This document shows, in pieces, positions 1-11,015 of a stretch of DNA of 64,000 nt. The first letter of the stretch is position 1; every line of letters begins with the position of its first letter. A program made the position numbers and the translations under genes. The stretch lies in assembly GCA_037952775.1 (NCBI GenBank), contig JBANAY010000003.1:27652001-27716000 (forward strand), read 5' to 3'. Origin of the DNA: Clonostachys chloroleuca (taxonomy: Eukaryota; Ascomycota; Sordariomycetes; Hypocreales; Bionectriaceae). The notes beneath the pieces were generated by a model. That model was not told where the DNA came from, did no database searches, and worked only from the letters and a program-made list of their open reading frames with translations.

Positions 1-193
1 GCGAACCGAAACACAGTACACCTGACATCCTTTCATCATCTACAGCATCGCGCATTTTCTTCAATCTTGTAGCTATATCCCTTCCCAATATTCACAATTA
101 CACTCTTCGGCTAGGATTTATACAAACACAACCAAATCCTCAAACCATTAGGAAGTCACGCTAATCATATGATCAATCATTATAGTTGAGTCC

Positions 194-1893
194 ATGTCTA
201 TTGCTTTCGCGCGTTAGGCGGCTTTATGCGGGGCCGTCAGTACAATCAACGTTGTGAAGGGCTGGGTCAGCGAGCTCCGCGATTTTGTGAGAGATGTCCG
301 GGAAGTAAATCAAATCATGCGACGAATGGAGAATGAGTATGCTACAGTTCAAGCGCAGTTCCAATTGTGGCTCAAAATGTGGGCCGTTCATCAGAACGTC
401 TCAAAGAGCTGGTTGTTCGCGCTGTGGGGGAAAACCAACGGCACTATTACGCAACAGATGGAACTCATCAAGATACTCCTTCAAGAAATCGAACAGACAC
501 TCGGAGAATTCCGTGAGACGCCTGCTCTGACAAGTGCATCACAGCCGAAGCGGTGACAAAGATCAGTCATATTCGTCATATCGGAACGCCCCAAGATAAT
601 TCGAAAACTAGAAATTACCCGCACAACCATGGCAGCAGTGAAAAGGCTTTCTAAGGACGCATTTCAGATACATAACGGAGAACAAGTTCAAGGGGACGTC
701 ATCTTAAGATCAGAACTTGAGTCAAAGAAATGGAATCATCTGTTCCAGGAGATATACGAATCTAGGCTGGCCTCCAAGAGACTATACGAAATCTGCTACA
801 CAGCACGAGGGAAGTTTTTCCCGGATGACCTTGACCTTAACATTGATGTCTTCCGACAACGCGTTGAGCCTCTCATTGACCAAGATAGGCTCCCACTCTC
901 ACTGCACTATCATTTTTTCTTGGCCTGGGAATCTAAAATTTCTGAGCTCCTAGTTGAAGGTCCTTGCCATCCAAAAGGTGGTCCCTATCCAGGCAACTTT
1001 ACCAATGTGACATCTGATTTCTACGGTGCGTGTCGCGGAAACTGTCTTTTACCAGTTTACGGATTCGCTGACGAGAGCTGGTTCCGGGCTTACGTGCCTC
1101 AGCAATCTCGTCGGATCTCAGTACCTCAAGAAGAAGAGCAGTTCAAATCACTGCCATCACTCTTATATGACCTCCGTGTGGCTATAGATCATGAACCTCT
1201 TGATAGATTTTCTCGCTCAGAGAGGCTTCGGGTTGCCTTCAAGCTTGCAGAATGCGGAATCTTCCTCTCAGGTACTACGTGGTTGACCCACCTGCAGTCT
1301 TCCAGAATAAGATGTGCCCGAGATGACAGACACGACCGTCAATTCCTCCTCGGAACAGAAGCATTCAGATAATCTTACAACGATAGCCACTACAAGGAGT
1401 TTGCTACGCACGTATACGCTATCGGACTCCTGTTTGACGAGATAGGAATTGGTCGATGTATTGGTGTTGTACGGCGCTCGAGGACCACAGGCTATGCTTT
1501 CCACGTGTATTCAGCTGGAGACAGCCCACCATCGAATCCACAAGAAGTACCCGAATCAAGAGTTCTGGAGGTACTGAGAATTAACATGGGCTGCAAATAT
1601 GCGGACGTTGTGAAGAATTGTCTAGAGAGTAGGGAGAGTTGGAGGGAAGCCAAGCAACTCACACCCGAGGGGCGGTCGGAGGGATACACGAGACTATTAA
1701 GAGAATACTACGACGCGGTATATTCTCCGTAAGTTTTCTATTTAAAGATGAGTTAAAGATTTTGGAGATCAAGCTAACATGTTGTGCATCTAGTTTAGAA
1801 AGTCTTCAAAGGCAAGTGGATGACAAATTTGGTTCAGGATCGGTTTCCCAACAGTACGATACCCTTTATCGCAAGATGGGCGCAGATGGCTAA
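194..1893 (+). pseudogene. HeLo-like / DUF7580 protein, dead copy
   Basis: One reading frame runs from ATG 194 to TAA 1893, interrupted by stops at 215 (TAG), 554 (TGA) and 1370 (TAA). A clean intron lies at 1729-1793 (GTAAGT donor, CTAAC branch, TAG acceptor). Without the stops the product would be about 545 aa, the usual length for fungal proteins with an N-terminal HeLo-like (prion-inhibition and propagation) region and a C-terminal DUF7580 region. Visible family traits are the helical N-terminus around FVRDVREVNQIMRRMENEY and the C-terminal segments FLSGTTWLTHLQSS and YAIGLLFDEIGIGRCIG. Known family members are linked to programmed cell death and incompatibility, often as NLR-like or membrane-acting proteins; that role is inferred here. 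All three stops could arise from CAG, CGA and CAA by one C-to-T change. The 5' coding start is the least certain part. Confidence 0.65.
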
Positions 1894-2437
1894 TTACGTT
1901 GTAAAAAGCGCGGAATCCGAGACGGCAAGTAATATGAACTGAAATGTTCTACAACTTGTACGCGAAGTGTACGGCTAGAACCTACCTCGAGGTTATCGTC
2001 GAGCACAAACATATTATTATTGTCAGATACAGGACAATCTAATGGAGTCATGTAAGGTAGAAATGTGCAAATATAATACCGTACTTATTTGTCCAAACTC
2101 TATAAATGCTAGGCTTTGTCAGCATAAAAAAAAAATTTAAAGTTTTTCACCTTTAACAATATAATAAGAGGATTTAGTTAGCTACTGGCGATATCGAGTC
2201 TACTAGTATCTGAGCCCTTGAATGTACTTCCTATCATGAGTGCGGCAAGGCCGAATAGTCTAGGGAGAATACAATAGACTTACCAGGAACGCCATGGTTC
2301 TTGAGCTTCTGTTTACAATACGAGCCATTGACAGCTTCACGTGACAGACCCATTCAGGTGGTGGAAGTCCACCGCCTGAGTTTTAACTCATTCCATCGCT
2401 AAACACAGGGCCATTCACTATCATCACTGCATACACC
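1894..2437. other. Intergenic, AT-rich
   Basis: No supported gene. The stretch holds the dead gene's 3' region, an A9 run near 2127 and the promoter side of the next gene. Confidence 0.5.
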
Positions 2438-3624
2438 ATGCCTAACAGTATCAGCTCAATTGAAAGTTATGACTCGGACGAACCTGCCCCATTGGAGATC
2501 GATAAGAAACAGCTTCTGGCATGTGCGACAAATATGTTGGGGACCCTTTGCACAAGTGCTATCCCCATGACACGAGGGGTCAATCATGAGGTCTTCCTTC
2601 TCTCATTTGAAGCCAACGGCAATACTCACCCAGGCCTCGCAAAGGCTGGTCATCGCTGCATTGCACGGTTCACTCGCGTGAACTCAGTTGCTGCCTCACG
2701 AAGAGATGCCAGCGAAGTGGCAACACTGCAGTACCTGAAGCGCAAAACCGACATGCCTGTCCCTAAGTCTATTACCAGGATCTCGGCCCCGATAATCCAG
2801 TGGGAGCACCTTACACTTTGATGGAGTATATACAGGGACGGCATCTTTACAAGCTCTGGGATGCTCTTAACCTCGTTGCAAAGAAAGCAGTGCTGTCGCA
2901 ACTTGCCACAGTAGTCGCCAAATTCGCATCGCTGTGCTTCCAATCAATTGGATCTCTCCACGACGAAGGCATCGTCGGACCTCTCATCACTCCCGCTACA
3001 AATATCCAAAGAAGTCAATTCTTTTCAACCAAAGAATACTTTCTCTCATTCGTGTCAACTGATAATATTTCTTCGCCGGAGCTGATGCAACTGTTTAGTC
3101 AGATTCAGAGGGAATTTGATGCATTCTTTACAAAGACAAAGGAGGACCCAGGACTTGCGCCACCATTTGCCATGATTCATGCCGATTTTGATTGTCAAAA
3201 CATGCTCTTTACTGAGCAGCCTGACGGTTTGCCACCAAAACCCATTGGGATCATTGACTTTGAGTACTCTTATACCGGACCTCTGTACTTTCTGTTTGAA
3301 TACCCGATTTTCATACAAGATGTTTCTTGGTCGAAGGAGCTTTACCCCATCAACGCGATCTTGCGGCCTCATTTTGTTCGCGAAATTTTCAACAGGCTAC
3401 CCGATGAAGAATCACGGAGTATACTGATTTCATGTATGAACAGCAAAAGCTATACGCTAAATAGCTTCCAATCGTCTTTCATGTCCATTGAATCCTCAGA
3501 AAATGGTCTCATCGACCTGGCTAAATCTTATTTGCAGTGCGTGCGAGAGTGTACACACCCTGCCTACACGGGAAGGTTGGATTACACTGCGGAGTTGTAT
3601 CTTGCAGACGGAAGTCTGGTCTGA
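2438..3624 (+). CDS. APH-family phosphotransferase-like protein, one frame break
   Basis: This is a kinase-like fold protein of the aminoglycoside phosphotransferase (APH) superfamily, common in fungi with unknown small-molecule or protein substrates. Residues 1-110 lie in one frame and the rest in another. The switch falls at about 2767-2768, where PVPK is followed, after one missing base, by YYQDLGPDN and then GAPYTLMEYIQGRHLYKLW. The APH catalytic loop is intact as HADFDCQN (from 3178), and the metal-binding segment reads GIIDFEYSYTGP. Length with the break repaired (about 395 aa) is normal for the family. A 12-nt intron would be needed to bridge the frames by splicing, which is too short, so this is a one-base deletion or a sequencing error. 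The intact active site makes an error or a very recent lesion plausible. Confidence 0.65.
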
Positions 3625-3838
3625 AAATACTGACATATAATACTATAAATTATTATTTTAGATTAGTTCATAGCCGCTAATTGGGTAATCTTATATAATG
3701 ACACTGGTACTCGTGAATATTACGGCCGCGGATACGTACCCATGGGCCATCGCGTAAAAACGCGTATCAGCGAGCACGCGCCGCGTGGCCAAACTTGTGT
3801 TGATCTCGAAACCTACCAACAGCAATATTTTGTGAGCT

Positions 3839-4483
3839 ATGTCGCAATCAACGGAAGATCGGCAAGATATAATTATACCCATACACCCCGAGCATGTGGC
3901 CAACATTGTTAGTCGAAGTAAAAACCATGAATTTCGCAACTATCTTCTTCCACAATCTACCCAACGACTTTGGATATATGAAACCAGCCCCTTATCATCA
4001 ATTCGATACATCGCTACTATAAGTCATGGAAAACGCCCCGGGGAGATTTGTAACCCGCATGGATTAAGAAATGATGAATTCGATCGTGGCGACCTGGAAG
4101 GCCGTGTCAAATACGCCTATGAGATTCTAAAGCTTGAGAAACTGCAAATACCTTACTCCCTCGCCGACCTGAAGAGAAACGGGTGGCTGAATGGTGCCCC
4201 TCAGAAGTATTGCTTCCTCAAGCCTTCTATGAGAGAAACTATCAGTATGCTTGCTTTGGAGCCAGTGTTTACTTCTGAAACACTGGCGTCTTCTGATAAA
4301 GAACCAGCAAAAATAACAACACCAACTGTAATTGTTCCAAAGCTCCAGTCACAGATGAAAACTCAACAACCAGACCGGATCTATAAACAAAAAGGAAAAC
4401 GCGTGCCGTTAAGAAGGCAGAATGAGAAGCAAGCATCACTGCAGCATTGGGTAAAGAGGCAAGCCTCTAATGGACTGGACTAG
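3839..4483 (+). CDS. PUA/ASCH-like domain protein
   Basis: Single-exon protein of 214 aa. Residues about 14-145 match the fungal PUA/ASCH-like pattern: IHPEHVANIVSRSKNHEFR near the start, RLWIYETSPLSSIRYIATI as the core strands, NDEFDRGD, and a NGAPQKYCFL segment. ASCH folds are thought to bind RNA or modified nucleic acid; the substrate of this fungal branch is not known to me. The tail from about residue 150 is basic and low-complexity. It ends in QASLQHWV (4430-4453), which resembles a PCNA-interacting (PIP) box but has V rather than an aromatic residue at the last position. The ATG at 3839 is the first in frame. No intron signals interrupt the frame. Confidence 0.6.
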   Translation: MSQSTEDRQDIIIPIHPEHVANIVSRSKNHEFRNYLLPQSTQRLWIYETSPLSSIRYIATISHGKRPGEICNPHGLRNDEFDRGDLEGRVKYAYEILKLEKLQIPYSLADLKRNGWLNGAPQKYCFLKPSMRETISMLALEPVFTSETLASSDKEPAKITTPTVIVPKLQSQMKTQQPDRIYKQKGKRVPLRRQNEKQASLQHWVKRQASNGLD

Positions 4484-5088
4484 GCAAATGCACAGTTTAC
4501 TCACTACTACGGAGGAGAAAGAGAATAAAGTTCAACAACAATGAAGCTGCCAGGGCCTGACAACTCAACTCAATGAATACGAATTATTCACCACTACATA
4601 TGAGCTAATATTATTTGCTGGAACCTGTCTAAGATTGGGAAGACTATCCGAAGTGGGCGAACATATCGAGACCCGGGCCATAACAAGCCGTTGAACGGAG
4701 TGAGGTGTGGTGTTAAATGACAAAACCAAAAGAGAGCAACGATCGACCAATAACCAAAGCAAAAAATGCAATCGGATCTCAAAACACATAGGAAACACAA
4801 ACCCCGAAAAATGACTTGCCAGCCAGATGACCATGTGTACGCCAGTGAAAGCTTAGGGTAGCCGACATAACCCCCCTGACGAAAGTGGGAACAACCTCCA
4901 GGTCTCCGAGTGAGCCATAATCGCCCTAACTGGGTTGCTAAGCTCTAGCAAGCGGGGAGTTGCTCGCCTGACGGTCTGCCTTGCTGGCATTGGCCTCACA
5001 CCACACAATGGCAACCACCACGGTAGTATCCCAGAGCTTCTAGGCAACGTTGTGTTGATGATCCCTAGATGGACGTCGAATTCCTCAG

Positions 5089-7332
5089 ATGTCGATAACT
5101 TTTACCAATGCCCTCAATCGACTGAGACGCCGATGCATGAGCAATCTGTACGGCCAACTGAAATGTCAGCCCGCACGTGATCTTCAGCCCCTTAATATTA
5201 CTTCGTTTCTGCTTGGGCGCTCCATGCCGATCATAGCCCGCGGAGAATTTTCAACGGTCTGCCACTCGAGGATGATGCAACAGGACAAGGCGATTTCTCA
5301 CCATGATGGCGATTGCGTAGATGATATGGGGGAGAGCCTCTCCAGCATCGTCGCGCTCTCTGGAAAATCAATCACCGATCATCTGCTCAGCATACAAAAG
5401 CACCAGTTCAAAGAACATGAGTCGACCTCGTTTGTCAAAGAACTTGTTTGCTTCTCTCATGAACCACGATCTAGCTCGGATTTACAATGCAAAAATGGCA
5501 ACGGACAGGCTCATTACGGCCATTTGAGTCGGCGCATTATCGACGGTCGAACACAGCGAGACTATGTGGCTCTCTCTTATACTTGGAACCCGTCGGAAAG
5601 AGAAGGGAGTTCGAGTGGAGGTTACACAGTTGAGCAGGCCGAGGGCTCCGATTTTCAGCATCTTCCCTCGCCTGTTCGCGACTGTGCCCTGACCCGTGCC
5701 ATTCGGTACATGCAGCACATGAAGGTTGGGTACCTGTGGATCGACCGACACAGCGTTGATCAAGATGATGAGCAGAAGAAGCAAAAGGGAGTTCAGGCGA
5801 TGCATCTCGTGTACTCCTACAGCAATCATCCAGTTGCACTTCTCGCACGAACTGTCTACTCCCACACCGAACTCGAACGTCTTCACAGACTTCTCGCTGG
5901 TAAGGTTGTAAGAAGGGTCACGGCCCGAATCGTGAAGCAGCAACGCATTTCACTTAAGCTCGCCAAAGGCATCACACGGGTAGAGGTTCTCGAAACCATC
6001 CGCCTGCTCTATGAAATGTCACGAGATGACTGGTGGACACGAGCATGGACATTCCAGGAAAACTATCGCGCCGGTGTCAGGATGACTTTGCTTATTCCCC
6101 ACAACACCCTCTTGGAAGGTGAGAAAAGGCGCTTCGGGGTCTTCGGAGACTTACCAGGCGAACTGTCTATCAAGGCTGTCACCCTTTCAGATCACGCCAC
6201 CAAGTTATGTCAGGTGTTAAAATCCGGGGCTGTCGGCACGCTCTCCCAGGAGACGAAGACGATGATCAAGAACATTCTCAAAACTATGGGCAAGTACACA
6301 CGGATACTTGGCCGATCGCAACTGATGACCCCAAAGATCATTTCCGATATCTCCAACAGAGGCATCAAAGATTCCTGGGACCGTCTAGCAATCACGGCCA
6401 ATTGTTGCTGGTTCCCAACTCGGCTGGATACGCTGGGACTTAAACACGAAGGCCACAGTCTCAGCCTGTCAATTCTAGCTCTGTTTCTGCTGAACGGTGG
6501 AATTTTAGATAATGGGGTCAGAAGCTCCCCTCATGAGGCGTTATATTACACTACTCCTCAGTATCTCAAGTTCCAATCATTCAATCGCTTCCGCAGTCCA
6601 TACCAAGCACACCCGCTCACTTTTAACAAGAACTGCCGTTTTCATAAGGTGAGCCTTGTCGACGACGGGATCAAGACAAACGGTCACTTGTGGAAGCTTG
6701 GGAGGTTGATTGATAGTTCAATTCTCCACGACATACCAATCGGGCCGGAAGCCAAGTCATTTCGACTAAATGAGGAGCAAAGGCAAAGTCTCCGCCAGTT
6801 AGAGTTGTCGTTGAAACAGGAAGGTATGAGAACACTCGCGTTCAGTCTTGGCTGCTTGCTGGAGTTGGATGGCAGTACGGTACAGGAAGAGGACTGGAAG
6901 CTATTGCCATTCAAGGAGCAGTATCTATTGCAAATGGCCTTGGAACTAGCGTACGCAATTAAAAAGGGAGGAAAGCTGCGCGTGGGAGCGCTGTGGGACT
7001 CTCGTAATCCCTCGCCGTCTCCGAGTGAGCAGCGGGCTCTCTTTGTTTGGAACGAAGATGCAGATGGGTTAACAAATTCGCATGATAAGGATGCCATCCC
7101 ACCAGCCTTTGCGTTCACCTCCATCGTTCCAGTGGGGACTGAAGACGGAGAGTATCGCAAAGATGTTAATAGGCACGTTTCCCTCGAGGTGGAAATGGAA
7201 GTTTTGGATAAACTCGAGAGTGACGCGTGTGTGCCACGGCTGTATATCAAGAACTGGCTGCTTGGAGTGTGCTTCGTTGAGGAGGCCACACCAAGGGATG
7301 TAATTTTCCCATGGCCTACGGAATTGCAATAG
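5089..7332 (+). CDS. HET-domain (heterokaryon incompatibility) protein
   Basis: A single long exon of 747 aa. The HET domain spans about residues 155-330. Its blocks are YVALSYTWNPSE (about 159), LWIDRHSVDQDD (about 216) and WWTRAWTFQENY (about 314). The second block departs from the usual WIDAICIDQ form: RHSV replaces AICI while the flanking WID and DQ remain. The long N-terminal extension (150 aa) and the roughly 400-aa C-terminal region show no domain I recognise. HET proteins trigger regulated cell death when incompatible fungal individuals fuse; recent work ties HET to TIR-like folds. The gene sits within 10 kb of a HeLo relic and two AIG1-like GTPases, which suits a recognition role. 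The start ATG at 5089 is not preceded by an in-frame alternative. Confidence 0.85.
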   Translation: MSITFTNALNRLRRRCMSNLYGQLKCQPARDLQPLNITSFLLGRSMPIIARGEFSTVCHSRMMQQDKAISHHDGDCVDDMGESLSSIVALSGKSITDHLLSIQKHQFKEHESTSFVKELVCFSHEPRSSSDLQCKNGNGQAHYGHLSRRIIDGRTQRDYVALSYTWNPSEREGSSSGGYTVEQAEGSDFQHLPSPVRDCALTRAIRYMQHMKVGYLWIDRHSVDQDDEQKKQKGVQAMHLVYSYSNHPVALLARTVYSHTELERLHRLLAGKVVRRVTARIVKQQRISLKLAKGITRVEVLETIRLLYEMSRDDWWTRAWTFQENYRAGVRMTLLIPHNTLLEGEKRRFGVFGDLPGELSIKAVTLSDHATKLCQVLKSGAVGTLSQETKTMIKNILKTMGKYTRILGRSQLMTPKIISDISNRGIKDSWDRLAITANCCWFPTRLDTLGLKHEGHSLSLSILALFLLNGGILDNGVRSSPHEALYYTTPQYLKFQSFNRFRSPYQAHPLTFNKNCRFHKVSLVDDGIKTNGHLWKLGRLIDSSILHDIPIGPEAKSFRLNEEQRQSLRQLELSLKQEGMRTLAFSLGCLLELDGSTVQEEDWKLLPFKEQYLLQMALELAYAIKKGGKLRVGALWDSRNPSPSPSEQRALFVWNEDADGLTNSHDKDAIPPAFAFTSIVPVGTEDGEYRKDVNRHVSLEVEMEVLDKLESDACVPRLYIKNWLLGVCFVEEATPRDVIFPWPTELQ

Positions 7333-8722
7333 CATATCCCACAAAGGTAGAAAACCGTATCCAAAGTTCTCTTCTCCAAGTTCGTTGAATGCTGTCACTG
7401 GGAGCTTCCTTTCTCTCACTTTTCGGCACGACATCTAAAGTGTCGACCAAGTGGCTGTGAATGAAAGGGTCCGGAAGACCTGATGCAGCCGGGTTAATTC
7501 TTCATCCTCGTTTTGTTATCTCTGTGACACGAAGCCTTTCCTACCGTCCTAACTTAGCATATCTAGAACTCATAGACCAGCATCCACCACGTTGAGCCAC
7601 ACCATCTCACAATATCCGTTCCACTGAATGCTTGATGGTGCCCCCGGACTCTTTCCAGGCTTAATGGACTTTTCTCGCCGTGCCGTGGGAGAGTTCTCCT
7701 TTTCCCCTGCAAAAAGTTTTCTCCACGGATACTCTTGCCGCAGATGTCATCAGACCTAGTTATCGAGCCCCGTCATCGATTACTTCATGCACGTGTCGAG
7801 CATTGTTGATGACAGCCTCATCCCCTACTAAATTGCTACCGGCAGGTGCACGCAATTCTTTCGAGAAACACAGGCTGGCTGTGTCAAAACAAGGAACCGT
7901 ATTCCTTATAACGAAGAAAGTGGTGATTTACGAGGAGGCCCACTTTGGAAGTGGGATAGATGGTCACGTCAACGCAGACGAGTGAAACAACGGTCACCGG
8001 CAGATGCCATTCATACATTCCACAGTGTCTTGCTGCCCATAAAAGATCACGGAATGTGACAGGATGACGTCTTACACTTTTCGGGATACCAGATCGCCAA
8101 ATTTCCATTGATGGATACCCTTTGCCCACCCGCACTGCAAGAAAACGACTGAGGATGAGCTTTGATGAATGGACCTTATGGATGTGAAATACGATACTGA
8201 CTTTCTGAATTTTTGACATCCACACTCCCAAAGCGCCATTTAGCCATGTGCTTCTCCATCGCACTAAGAATCGGATGTTGTCCTGTTTCGATCTAGTCGA
8301 AGATAAACAGAAATTAGGGGTCTTCTTTTGCTTGTCTTTGGGGACTCGGCCGATACTGAATCGTCAGCGCCAAAGACCGTTTGAGCTAAACTTCTACTAA
8401 AGACCGATCTCGCTAACGAGCGGTGGAATCAGGGACCAATGAAATATGACGACTTCTACGCGCTATCCGTGCATTCCATCAGGTCTTAGGTCTGGACTGG
8501 TCCGACATCATCAAACGCGAGTCATTATTCATGGACCTGGACGCCGAAGTAATGCCCGAAGTAGAATTTTTTTCTCTTGCCCCTGGCCTAGTAGAACTTT
8601 ATTTGGGGCTATTCCCCTAATAAATTTAATTTCCTCTTTCTGACGTTCGTCTGGGCGGACGACAGTTGTCTGGTATAATCAGGAGACTAGTATTCTTGCT
8701 TTTTTCTGTTGCAGGCTTCACA
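7333..8722. other. Intergenic and likely 5' UTR of the MFS gene
   Basis: No convincing gene. Open frames here (for example 7680-7985 on + and 7884-8264 on -) have no recognisable motif or repeat support. A TTGCAG acceptor at 8709-8714, just before the MFS start codon, suggests a 5' UTR intron. Confidence 0.4.
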
Positions 8723-10180
8723 ATGGGGATTTTCACAAAACATTCTCATAAAGATGTTTCTACTAATCAGATGATTCAAGAATATCGTGAGCTTCAGAAG
8801 TCTCCATATACCAGTGATGAGGAGGCCGTGCAGTCCCCGAAGAAGGATGCAATTTTATCCTCGGAATCACTCCAAACAACTGTTTCGGAGATCGAAGACA
8901 TTTCGTACCCAGAAGGAGGCGCGAAGGCCTGGCTAGTTGTGTTCGGTTCCTTTTGCGCTACAGGGGCGGTATTCGGCCTGATCAACACCAGTGCAGTTTT
9001 TGAGTCGTATCTCAAGGAGAATCAGCTCAGGGACTACAGTCACTCACAGATTGGATGGATCTTCAGTATCTACCTTTTCCTGGTCTTCTCGCTTGGAATA
9101 TTTGTCGGACCGATCTTCGATCGCTATGGCCCTCGTCTCCTAGTCGCCGCTGGCAGCGTCGTGACGGTGGCCAGCATGATGCTTCTTAGCCTTTGTACAG
9201 GTAGAGTACCGACCTACTGTTTTGATATAGCCAATTGCTAATATCATGCAGAATACTATCAGATCCTTTTGACATATTCCGTCTTGGGAGGAATTGGTGG
9301 TGTGTTGCTTTATGCACCAGCCTACGGGTCCATTGCACACTTCTTCAATGTCAAGCGAGGGTTCGCAACAGGAATTGCCACCACCGCAGGAGGGATTGGC
9401 GGAATAGTCCTGCCGCTTTTACTACAATATCTCCTGGGCGATGATGGTGTCGGGTTCGGCTGGAGCTGTCGAGTTCTTGCGTTCATTTTCCTCGGGCTTT
9501 GTTCAGCATCGAACGCCTTCATCCGCAGTCGACTTGGCCCTCCTGCGAAGTCGGCCACCCTGAAATCGATATGGCCGGACTTCTCCATTCTCCAAGACCG
9601 AGGATTTGCTCTTGCTACCATCGGGATCTTCTTCATGGAATGGGGTCTTTTTGCTCCTCTGACATACGTGGTGTCCTACGCTAAATCTCACGGGAACACC
9701 AGTGCCGAGAGCTCTGTTCTTTTGGCCCTCCTCAATGCTGCCTCAGTTTTCGGTCGGTTCCTGCCAGGACTGTTAGCTGACAAGGTCGGCCGATTTAATG
9801 TCATTATCTCGACTATTGCGTTATGTGTCGGGAGTATACTGGGACTGTGGCTACCAGCTGGCGACTCCAAGGCCATTTTATTTGCCTTCTGCATCTGTTT
9901 TGGGTTCGCCAGCGGGAGTAATCTAGGCCTGATTCCGGTTTGCATTGGCCAATTCTGTGACTCGAGAGACTACGGTCGATACGTCACAACTGCCAATACA
10001 ATCGCCAGCTTTGGGACACTTTCCAGCATACCAATGGGCGGTGCTCTGTTGGGCGCCGGCGGCCAGGCTGGATGGGAGCGGCTTATCGGTTTCTCAGCGG
10101 CTTCTTACAGTGTCGCATGCATTTGTTATACCTTGGCACGTGTATCTGTTACAGGTTGGGAGTTGAGGAAGAAGTTTTAA
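8723..10180 (+). CDS. MFS monocarboxylate-type transporter
   Basis: Two exons (8723-9200 and 9252-10180) give 468 aa. The 51-bp intron has a CTAAT branch and a GCAG acceptor. After a roughly 75-aa polar cytosolic N-terminus comes the entry motif PEGGAKAWLVVFGSF, typical of fungal SLC16/MCT-like proteins, then about 12 membrane segments. Further signs are GPIFDRYGPR in the first cytosolic loop, FFNVKRGFATGIATTAGGIG in helix 4-5, and GLLADKVGRFN in the second half. This family is expected to move monocarboxylates or related acids across the plasma membrane; the substrate is not predictable here. ATG 8723 is preferred over an upstream TTG in the same frame because the family N-terminus is polar. 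Confidence 0.85.
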
Positions 10181-10784
10181 AGCTTCTGTCGCATGGTGAT
10201 AGCTATATGTATACATTACACTTGGATTCATTGAAGCACGGCATATTAGAATAGACATAGAATCGCATCGCATCGCAAGCGTATATTCACGAAATCACAT
10301 AGAGTTTCTCAGGCTTTCAGTTTGGAATCTGGCTTCTTATGCTTTATCTGCCAATTGGTTTCTGTCGGTGTTAGAATGTAACTGACAGAAAGTATCAGCT
10401 ACCAGCTTCAAACTACCAGATCTCCGGTAGAATCCTTATCAAGCTCATTCTCATCTGAGTCCCGTGGCACGCCACCTTGATTATGCATCCTTCGTGCCTC
10501 ACCAATCAAAACCATCATCAACAAAATTCTGTTGGCGGGCCTCCTGCATGCCGCTTATCTTTCTCCGCATTGTTCAGTCAGCGACCTGCGTAAGAGGAAC
10601 CTTCGTAATCGGCGGGGAAAGGACCAAACCCCAGATGTTGGCCTCCTACATTGTTGCGAGCCTAGACTCTAATTCACCAAAGTAAAAGAAAAAAACAGCG
10701 TTTCTTTGCCTAAGAATTTAGCCAGCAAGCCTTTCACAGCCGAATACCAGAACATACAGCAAATTAGAGTCTTCTATCATCACC
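10181..10784. other. Intergenic
   Basis: Terminator side of the MFS gene and promoter side of the zinc-finger gene. The short open frame at 10464-10685 lacks features I can support. Confidence 0.4.
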
Positions 10785-11015
10785 ATGCAATATCGGTGCG
10801 GCACCTGTGACAAGCAGTTCAGCAAAGGAAGACAGGAAGGAAGACAGGCCCGCGACGACCATTGTCGCTTGACTGGCCACTTAGCCCCAGATTTCGAATG
10901 CGCTTCCTGTCCGAAGGTTTTGCGTAGCAAGCGAAGATGCGAGCAACACATGGACGATCTCGGCCACTGGACTGACGCGGCGATCGATGCTGTGTGGGAC
11001 GAAACGTGGCTGTAG
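10785..11015 (+). CDS. Small two-finger C2H2 zinc-finger protein
   Basis: A 76-aa single-exon protein made almost entirely of two C2H2-like fingers. Finger 1 reads YRCGTCDKQF with the paired ligands HCRLTGH; finger 2 reads FECASCPKVLRSK followed by CEQHMDDLGHW. The spacing in finger 1 is four residues longer than in a single-copy version because of a perfect 12-bp tandem duplication at 10825-10848 that adds GRQE. Small fingers of this form are widespread in Pezizomycotina and may bind nucleic acid or protein; the role is unknown. The ATG is in good context (ACCATGC). Confidence 0.7.
   Translation: MQYRCGTCDKQFSKGRQEGRQARDDHCRLTGHLAPDFECASCPKVLRSKRRCEQHMDDLGHWTDAAIDAVWDETWL
10825..10848 (+). 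repeat. 12-bp perfect tandem duplication in finger 1
   Basis: AAGGAAGACAGG occurs twice back to back (10825-10836 and 10837-10848), in frame, inside the finger-1 loop of the C2H2 gene. Confidence 0.9.

Noticed and set aside
2767..2778. Possible 12-nt intron joining the APH frames
   Set aside because: Far below any fungal intron length and without a branch site; a one-base deletion is simpler.
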